A DNA stretch of 62,000 nt, taken from NCBI GenBank assembly GCA_009760855.2, contig WPIO01000005.1:1335001-1397000 (forward strand). The letters run 5' to 3'. The first letter of the stretch is position 1; each line of letters starts with the position of its first letter. This document shows, in pieces, positions 55,588 through 62,000 of this stretch. Origin of the DNA: Cristatella mucedo. Lineage: Eukaryota; Bryozoa; Phylactolaemata; Cristatellidae. The translations under genes were made by a program, and so were the position numbers. The notes beneath the pieces were generated by a model. It did not search any database, was not told the origin of the DNA, and saw only the letters and a list, made by a program, of their open reading frames with translations.

Positions 55588-58500
55588 CTATAAAAAAAAT
55601 TAAGGTCGTTTCGCTGTGGGAGAGGAAATGGACAAATGAGAGAAGAGCCAGCTGCCCTCTACATTGTACACAATCAATACACACCTGCGTGAGCCTTCCC
55701 ATTGATCACCTTGCCGGGAACCTGGCCAGCTTGAAGCATCTGCTGCAGTCGCTCAACCTCTTCTAAAGTTTGAGCGTTCGCTATGGCAGTCTACAATACA
55801 AACCATATAAAGCTGAACAGAACTGTGCTCAGAAAAACCCCAGCCCAATGTTTACACGTCACCTGGGTTACAAATGGACAGCACCTGTGCTTGTAGTCGA
55901 ATCAAACTAAACCAGTTACTGCCTTGCAAACTGCTTACCTGCAGTCTACTTTGGGCTACTGCCGAGGGAGGCCACTGCTGAGGGGAAGTGAGAGTATATA
56001 CAGGAGATATATCCAGGCTTTGAGAGCATATGCACTTAAGGCACTGTCACCAAAGGATTTGAGATTAGTTAGAGGCACAGCTGAACGACTAGAGTAAAAG
56101 GAATGGGTAGTGCGATGGTTAGACGAACGAGGAATATATGATGTGTAGACCACAGCAATGGAATGAAGGCACTTAAAATGGTGTGATAGAATGCCAGATG
56201 TCGATACGATACTAATTCACAGGAGCCAATGCAGGCCTTCAGATAAGTGGTGTAATGTGGCAGTTGTGACACTGAAAATTGACAAGCATCTCGGCAAAGT
56301 TTTGCATCAACTGAAAAAAATATCCAGCTGTGGCTGTGGTCCTCATCTCAGCAAGCTTAAATTTTTCGCAATGCCACACAGGTGACAGTATGCAAACTTG
56401 ACCGTGGAGCTGATATGTCACACAGTGAACAGTCAGTGACCAAGAATGCACACACAGACCACAGCTGCATCCACTAAAGACATGGCCAGCAGGCTGCAAT
56501 GACTTCTATCAACTGTGAACCACTGAGCTTGATCGGGCTTGCACATACCCGGATGGCATCAATGTCTTCCTTGCTTGGTCCTGAAGATGCAGCCTTGCCA
56601 GCGATAGGCTGGCCAGGCACAAATGTTTTAGAACGCTTTCCAAGGTCTTTAGAAAGCTGCTGACCTTTCTTGCCCTTGAACATGCGCTTAGCCTCCTCAC
56701 GCTCCTACAGTAAGTTTCGACACATCAAAGCACGCGAAGCTACACAGCGTCAGAAACTGCAATTACTCGATTGTTGCTGTTAGCATTTGTTGTACAGTTG
56801 TGAGTACAAAGAAAGTTGGCTAGCAGGCAGATGGACCACGGCATCCACACTTACTGCAAGCTTGACTTTCTTGAAGTCAAGCAGTCGCAACTGTGGCAGC
56901 TTGTGGATCACGTACAAACGGTAGTGCGGCTTTGCTGCAACAGGATTCCTGAGGAGGCTACAGAAGAAAACCAACAGAATAAAGAAAAGCAGAACAGTGA
57001 CATTTGTGCTTACAAATTTTCGGGCCCAAAAGGTATTAAAGACAGAAAATATCACAGACGTCTTGCATTATGAACCTTAGCACTCGTAGTGATTGCACGG
57101 TCGACAAGGGATCGACGTCGCCCAACTCCTGAAGGTTGTTATTAGTGAGCACAAGTGTTTCCAGATTTGGTATGCTTTCTTCAATGCGCTCACCAATCCG
57201 CCTACAACCAGGAATAACCAGGCCGAGCCCACATTGTAATGATTGCAATGACGATAAGCTAAGATGGCAGAAACGGAAACAGGTAAGAAGAGCGTTGAAG
57301 TACCATCAATCAAGGCAAGAATTAGCCACTTTATTTCAAAAAGATTAGCCGATTTACCAGTCTCATTTATTCAGCGGCAAAATAGCCTTAACGGCAATCA
57401 CCAACGCTTGCAGTGGGCAATATAGGATCACCCACTGCAGGCGTCGAACCTACGACCTGGGTCGTGGAACAGCGAGCATCTTACTTCTAGGCTAGTAATG
57501 TCGATTAAAAGGGCGAGCTGCACTCCATTACAACAAATTGAAGCACCTGCATCAATGCACTCAATCGATGTTTAATTTTAGGCAGCCAGTCAATATTAAT
57601 ACATATATTTCCCACCAAGCCCGACGTGGAATAATATTAAAGCATTATACGGCAGTAAACCCATCCACGAATTACAATTTTTGAACGGGTTCACTACCAG
57701 CTAGCAGGCCAATTTACTAATCAAAACCGGAGGCACATTAACAATAGAGGCATGCTGTCAATAAGCCATTAACGAGTTGAAAGTAATGCTTTCAGAAAAA
57801 CAGGATTACACCAAAAGAAAGTGTGCCAGTCTATCAGAAGGCATGCCAACTAGAAAAAGGGCAACATGCATTCCACTAGCTCGTAAGTTGGTAGATGAGC
57901 AAAACAAGTCTATGTCGTAGTGATCAGCACGAAATGATGAAAATCGTTGAAACAACTGCTATTTCTGTTATAATTAAATATAATTAATTTATATAGCGCC
58001 CCAAGAGAACTTAATCTCTATTCAGGCGCTTCACATATGTCTCGGGGCTCGAGCCCACGACCTCAGTCAGACATTAGTCGGAGTGAGCACCTTAACCGCT
58101 AGACCAAACCAGCTCGGCGTTGCTACATATACGCCCTTAGCAATAATCAACGCAAAAAAAATAATTGGAAAGGTTACATCATTCCCACACTGCTATTTCC
58201 CCAACCCTAGGCCTTCTGCCATACTACTTAGCACTTAACATCACAATCTATCACATCATTCTCAGATCATAGGCTCTATGGTCATTCAAGCCAACCTCTT
58301 TTATTAACTACATTTGAAAAAATGGGATTCAAGCATGTTTAAACCCCCAACATAACACAATTTAAAGCAAGCCGAGACAAATATTGCATTCGATTGCCAT
58401 CGATTACAAAATCAGGCTATGCTTTCAGAATATTTTCAAAAAATGCATTTTGTGCAAGCAGCTTTGGCAGCTACAAGTTGTGTATACATGCAGCCAAGGT

Positions 58501-58640
58501 ACAGGAGGCCAGGTACCACCACACCCAACTTACGCTATCTTGTTATTGCTCAATAAAATGCTCTTCAGACGTCTAAGAAAAGGGAAGCCATCGAGTTTTC
58601 GTATCTCATTATCAGAAAGATCAAGAGTGTCAAATTGGTC
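55508..58640 (-). CDS. SNRPA1: U2 small nuclear ribonucleoprotein A' (5' exon(s) not found)
   Basis: Six minus-strand exons join in phase: 58640-58534, 57201-57076, 56957-56855, 56704-56549, 55790-55685 and 55587-55508, giving 225 codons plus TAG. U2A' is a leucine-rich-repeat protein that binds U2B'' and stem-loop IV of U2 snRNA in the spliceosome. Exons 1-3 hold the LRRs (DQFDTLDLSDNEIRKLDGFP, LSNNKIARIGERI, PNLETLVLTNNNLQELGDVD, SLLRNPVAAKPHYRLYVIHK, LLDFKKVKL). Then come MFKGKKGQQLSKDLGKRSKT, the AIANAQTLEEVERLQ helix, and an acidic end. Order and spacing match human U2A' (255 aa). The first about 40 residues (MVKLT... to ENLGATL) were not seen up to 62000, so the first exon is diverged or beyond the window. 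Confidence 0.96.
55685..55790 (-). CDS. SNRPA1: SNRPA1 exon: EVERL helix
   Basis: attgtag|ACTGCC ... GCAG|gtgtgt. It encodes TAIANAQTLEEVERLQQMLQ AGQVPGKVINGKAHA, close to the AIANASTLAEVERLKGLLQS-GQIPG region of the human protein. Confidence 0.95.
55791..56548 (-). other. SNRPA1 intron with LINE-A relic
   Basis: A diverged LINE-A piece occupies about 55950-56450. Nothing else was recognised. Confidence 0.7.
55950..56450 (-). mobile_element. LINE-A relic, diverged
   Basis: The minus frame 'SAVPLTNLKSFGDSALSAYA' and 'LKAWIYLL' corresponds to 'CLPIPRTNLKSFGDRAFSSY' and 'PKAWNSLL' of the 38 kb copy. 'ccaatgcaggccttcagata' with 'gtaatgtggcagttgtgaca' matches the LHWL..-CHITP region. Confidence 0.75.
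56549..56704 (-). CDS. SNRPA1: SNRPA1 exon: MFKGKKG region
   Basis: actgtag|GAGCGT ... ATCCGG|gtatgt. It encodes EREEAKRMFKGKKGQQLSKD, LGKRSKTFVPGQPIAGKAAS and SGPSKEDIDAIR. The 'ER.EA.kMFKGK.G.QL.kDi..RSKTF.PG' block is diagnostic of U2A'. Confidence 0.97.
56855..56957 (-). CDS. SNRPA1: SNRPA1 exon: HYRLYVI.K
   Basis: cttctgtag|CCTCC ... CTTGCA|gtaagt. It encodes (S)LLRNPVAAKPHYRLYVIHK and LPQLRLLDFKKVKLA, the LRR cap of U2A' (ILRNPVTNKKHYRLYVIYK in human). Confidence 0.97.
57076..57201 (-). CDS. SNRPA1: SNRPA1 exon: LRR 'LVLTNNNLQELGD'
   Basis: ttgtag|GCGG ... CTAAG|gttcat. It encodes RIGERIEESIPNLETLVLTN, NNLQELGDVDPLSTVQSLRV and L plus a split Ser. Two LRR units; the donor CTAAG|gttcat is weak but gives the exact Ser-Leu-Leu-Arg-Asn-Pro join. 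Confidence 0.95.
57361..57496 (-). mobile_element. SINE-2 copy (tRNA-derived)
   Basis: Minus strand: A-box-like 'tagcctagaagtaagatgct', B-box-like 'ggttcgacgcc', then 'attgcccactgcaagcgttg', 'gtgattgccgttaaggctat' and 'tttgccgctgaataaatgag'. Confidence 0.8.
57970..58114 (-). mobile_element. SINE-1 copy, near full length
   Basis: Minus strand: 'gagctggtttggtctagcgg', 'ttaaggtgctcactccgact', B-box 'gggctcgagcc', then 'acatatgtgaagcgcctgaa', 'tagagattaagttctcttgg' and 'ggcgctatataaattaatta'. It is the copy closest to the 40.07 kb reference. Confidence 0.9.
58534..58640 (-). CDS. SNRPA1: SNRPA1 exon: DQFDTLDLSDNEIRKLDGFP
   Basis: cttgttgtag|GACCAA ... ATAGC|gtaagt. It encodes DQFDTLDLSDNEIRKLDGFP and FLRRLKSILLSNNKI plus a split Ala. 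It is the first recognised exon; the human counterpart starts at residue 42. Confidence 0.97.
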
Positions 58641-59157
58641 CTACAACAAGACAAGAGACATTTCATAACTATGAGGGCACAGCTGTCCATGCCACTGGAC
58701 GACACCAACCCAAAAAGGCTTCTTTCCAAAACAACGGACCAGTTCATGATCACAAAAAGACTGGCAGTGAGACTGAACATGCTAACATGAGATCAAAGAG
58801 CATTCCTTCAAGCTAATTCGGATGCGAATTCTGTACAGCTAGTAGAAATGTAAAACTGCGATCATTTAAAAAGCAAGTAAATATTATTTCTATGCTACTT
58901 GTAGGTAGGTAGCCCACCAATCAAAACTAGCCATACTAGTGTACTGTGATTTTTCTCAGAAAAAAAGAGTTCTAAAGGAGGGAGGATGGTGGACAACACG
59001 ACTCTCCCGGGCTCTTGGAAATATCAAATGCTGACCAAAGACTACATCTGCACAGACTTGCACAATGCACTACTGCGCGACGCTCTGCGTGAGACCTCAA
59101 GTACAGCAGTGGCTGCCCAATGACTCCCAATGATTCAATCACCCTTTTTAAGTCGGA

Positions 59158-59230
59158 ATCCTAGCATATCCTATCCTAGCATATCATAATCCTAGCATAT
59201 CATAATCCTAGCATATCATAATCCTAGCAC
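59158..59230. repeat. 16-bp tandem repeat, about 4 units
   Basis: Unit 'atcctagcatatcata', the first unit slightly different, the last broken at 'cctagcacc'. Confidence 0.93.
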
Positions 59231-59829
59231 CATGACATTTTAGAAAGTAGTGAGCATCCCCGAATGCACCACAGCTCAAGCTCGTGGCAACAGTGCAAAC
59301 AGTCGCTACATATTTTATAAATATTCTCTCTCCTGTCTTGCTCAATAACCCTGCAAAAAGTCTGCTCAATAACCGTTTGCAGGCTTTGACTGCACATCAA
59401 CCCATCTCGGTCATATGTGCCAAAGCTATTGCGGCATCATTATAGACCCTATAACGTTTACAGAACCGATGCAAAAACAATAGCCACAAATACGACTTGT
59501 ATATCAACAGGGAATTCCACCAGGTCTAAAAAAAAGTGGATGAAATATTAATCCTATATGCCCAATTAAAGTGCTCTTTTCTAATAGAAGAAAAAGAGCA
59601 AATATTGCAATTCACCAGCCTGAACCTGACATAGCAGCTTAGTAAACGTGTAGGATTTTTTAATTAATTTTGCTTATTAATAAGTTATTTTAGAAACAGA
59701 TGCTGCCGTATGTAGACACCGAATTACAACATTGAGACAGTGGAAGCAATGCGCTCATCCAATGACGAATCGTTTTGTTTTCAACACACTGCCTACATTT
59801 CGGCCAGACGTTATAGAGAAGAAGACAAA

Positions 59830-60180
59830 CCAATCTTTTGGGTTAGAGGCCTTCCAACTTTAGGATGATACCGGGCTTGCCGATAACTATTAAGTTGGTC
59901 TTATCATCGCTAACCGACAGCCCATTAGTAGCAGTTAGAAGGAAGTTAATGAAATGTCAATGCAGGCCGCAAGGAAGGTAACTGAGTCGGATGGCGTGTG
60001 AGTTTGACAAAAGTCGAAGTAAAGGTCTAGTTGAATGTCCTTTATGTAAAAATGAAGGTCAAGATTGCTTGGCGATGATATTGGCCAGATTGAGAGTATA
60101 AATAATAAATAATAATAATAAATAAAGAGGCCCAAGACTGACTTTAAGGTACCAATAACGCCCAACTTTCTTAAACTAAA
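59830..60180 (-). mobile_element. LINE-A RT fragment (pseudogene)
   Basis: The minus frame 'DLHFYIKDIQLDLYFDFCQT' is a decayed FHvYADDtQL.l.FD box, followed by 'HTPSDSVTFLAACIDI' and further on by the DDKTNLIVIGKPG-like piece. Only the RT core is left. Confidence 0.7.
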
Positions 60181-60388
60181 CACTGCTTGTTCATGCGGAT
60201 TGGATAAGAAGAGCAGAAGACCGAATGGAAGAAAGTTAACTGGATTCTTATGATCAGGGGTCGGCTTTTAAGTGAGTGGCCTGACTAAAGCTGTTTTCTG
60301 AGGGGTAGGGACTTTGCTGGTAACCAAGAAAATATTTACAAAATGTGCTATAGTGTGCAGCAACAGGTCTTTGCATTTAATAAGGAGA

Positions 60389-60425
60389 AGAGGATGAAGA
60401 TGAAGATGAAGATGAAGCTGGATGA
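60389..60425. repeat. (GATGAA)n short tandem repeat
   Basis: Six-base unit repeated about five times with a GGA interruption. Confidence 0.9.
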
Positions 60426-61079
60426 AGAGCGAGACGAGTAGAGGTTCTTACTAGCACGGGAGACAAAATTATGGCTAGACACTTTTTATTTTAAAACCAC
60501 GTACTAGCAACACAAGAACCTGAGGGTTGATACCCCACCTCTTGCCCAATAGCATGCATTTGACCTGTACTGAGATGACATCTCCAAGCTTTACAAACAA
60601 AGCATAGCTTAAAACCTCTAGCATAAGACAGTGTGCCAGATGCCACAAACTGCAAGCATAGGTTCCCCGAAGGAGGCCTCACCGAAGGAGGCTCACTGAG
60701 CAACTGCCCCTCCCCCATCTATGGGCCAAGGTGGATCAGGCACGGCCATCATGGCTGGCCAACCTTGGCAAGGCCAAAGTTCAGCCCCTGAGGTAAATAG
60801 ACACAATCCTGAGACACAGCTGCCTACAAGCTGCATGATGAATCAACACCGGGTTAAGAGCTGCAGGAGCAGGTATCGATGAAGCTGTCGAAGGTGGTTA
60901 ATGTACACAGGCACAATTACTAAAATTCAGTGGAACCCAGCTAATGCACACAGGCACAAACAAGCAGGGTGCTTATGCACAGCCTCTTCATATCCATCTG
61001 ATCGGCATCTGTTGTAGATTGGCTCAGGATACAGGTCAGCCCTTACCATGACCTGCATTGGGATCTTCATTTAGCAGTG

Positions 61080-61520
61080 CATCGACATGTCAACATCCCA
61101 TCACAGGGTTTTAGGTTTCCCTATACTCTTGCTCGGCTTACTATCTGAAATAGATTCCTCTCACTCTGGTCGTTTGGCTGTGGTACTAACCAAATTCCTA
61201 ATGCTCTGGACTGTGCCTAAGATAACATACCTAGCTTATGAGTGTCTATGCCAAGAGCTTTCTAGCGACAGAAGTCGTAAAATCCCTTGGCTTCAGGTAA
61301 TAAAGTGAAACTAAAAACCTACCAGTTCAAAGAAGCCGTCCATGAGAATCGACATTTACATGCTCTGCTTATGCATGCTGCAATTGTGCATGCATGTTGC
61401 TATCACCAATCCACCAATAAGCTTCTTATCAAACTCTATGGAGGAGTGCCTACACGAAATTTAAGTTTTCTTAGGATGCTATGCAAATGCTGTCATATTA
61501 TGTCATATCATTAATATGAA
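61080..61520 (+). mobile_element. LINE-A 3' end, strongly diverged
   Basis: 'gtcaacatcccatcac' and 'ctgaaatagattcctctcac' resemble the YLSDLL-to-tail part of diverged LINE-A copies (17.98 and 45.63 kb). It ends with 'tgctcttcttatgcatgctg'-type 3'UTR ('catgctgcaattgtgcatgc'). Confidence 0.5.
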
Positions 61521-62000
61521 TAACTCATGCAATTTCGGTCCATTCGATTAAGATCCTTTCCTTGGGTTTCTCATGTTGCTTTAGCTCTACTGATTCAGCT
61601 TAACAAGAAATTCATCCCCAGCAGATTTAACAGGTCCTATTGCATTAGCTGGATGCTTAACTGGTGTTTTCTGATTAGCAAGAAGGTTCCTTCTCCCCTG
61701 GTGCTTGTAAGAGAAGCATAAGCAATGCTGATAGCATTTAAGTGGTGCCAAGCCATTCAATACACTGCCCGATGCCCATAATATGCCAACAAAGAGCCTT
61801 CCAGAAGCTGAATGCAGAAAATCTGTACAAAGCAGAAATATGCAATGAGCACAGCAAAAAATAGCAAAAGAAGAAGAGAGACTAGCAGGCAGGCACTAGT
61901 GTGGCTGTAATGGGCCCATCAAAGCCTTAGAAACTAGCACTGAATATCGTCGGCTGATTGAACTTACACGGCCGCCTTCATAGCGCATAGGGATACTAGC

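Larger units (their letters stand above)
57202..58533 (-). other. SNRPA1 intron with two SINEs
   Basis: It carries a SINE-2 (57361-57496) and a SINE-1 (57970-58114), both on the minus strand. The rest is AT-rich and unassigned. Confidence 0.8.
58641..62000. other. Upstream of SNRPA1: repeats and unassigned DNA
   Basis: The missing SNRPA1 exon(s) should lie here or beyond, but no stretch encodes the expected RELDLRG or ENLGATL blocks. Contents seen: a 16-bp tandem repeat (59158-59230), a LINE-A RT fragment (59830-60180), a (GATGAA)n tract (60389-60425) and a diverged LINE-A 3' end (61080-61520). A possible donor (CGT|gtaagt, minus) lies at about 61965. Confidence 0.55.

Noticed and set aside
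61940-62000. Possible minus-strand exon ending in CGT|gtaagt at the window edge
   Set aside because: Only about 35 bases visible and not similar to the missing U2A' N-terminus; cannot be assigned.

Overview
This is a piece of an animal (metazoan) nuclear genome. Coding sequence is scattered in short exons (34 to 254 nt) with GT-AG introns of 0.1 to 6.3 kb. Decayed LINEs, tRNA-derived SINEs and long microsatellites fill the rest. Two genes can be read with confidence. A receptor-type tyrosine phosphatase with tandem domains places it in animals or their closest relatives. The intron-rich, repeat-rich style suggests a non-vertebrate, perhaps early-branching, animal; the exact lineage cannot be fixed from the sequence.

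Layout. 1-18.4 kb: no gene supported; CA/GT, TA and TC/CTGT microsatellites, two SINE families, relics of two LINE families, and a perfect 28-bp hairpin at 16.34 kb. 18.66-18.79 kb: one candidate upstream exon. 22.56-54.96 kb, + strand: fourteen phase-consistent exons (805 codons plus stop) of a tandem-domain protein tyrosine phosphatase (PTP), ending in a disordered tail of about 255 residues. 55.51-58.64 kb, - strand: six exons of U2 snRNP protein A' (SNRPA1), whose first exon(s) of about 40 codons were not found. 58.65-62 kb: repeats and unassigned DNA.

Main biological point. Both PTP domains depart from the catalytic consensus in different ways. D1 keeps the HC(X)5R cysteine and arginine, but its WPD loop reads WDE, its P-loop has Asp where Ala is usual (as in IA-2/PTPRN), and the catalytic Q-loop Gln position is Ala. 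D2 keeps a WPD tripeptide but has Ile-Ser in place of the His-Cys of the signature. The protein therefore looks like a transmembrane or cytoplasmic phosphotyrosine-binding pseudophosphatase rather than an efficient enzyme. The membrane and extracellular part, and the exon with the pTyr-recognition loop, were not identified, so 'receptor-type' is inferred from the tandem domain layout.

Other points. The two genes are tail-to-tail, 545 bp between stop codons, and their nearest AATAAA signals would give overlapping antisense 3' ends. The main SINE family and the main LINE family share the same 3' tail, a typical LINE-SINE partnership. One PTP intron has a GC donor.
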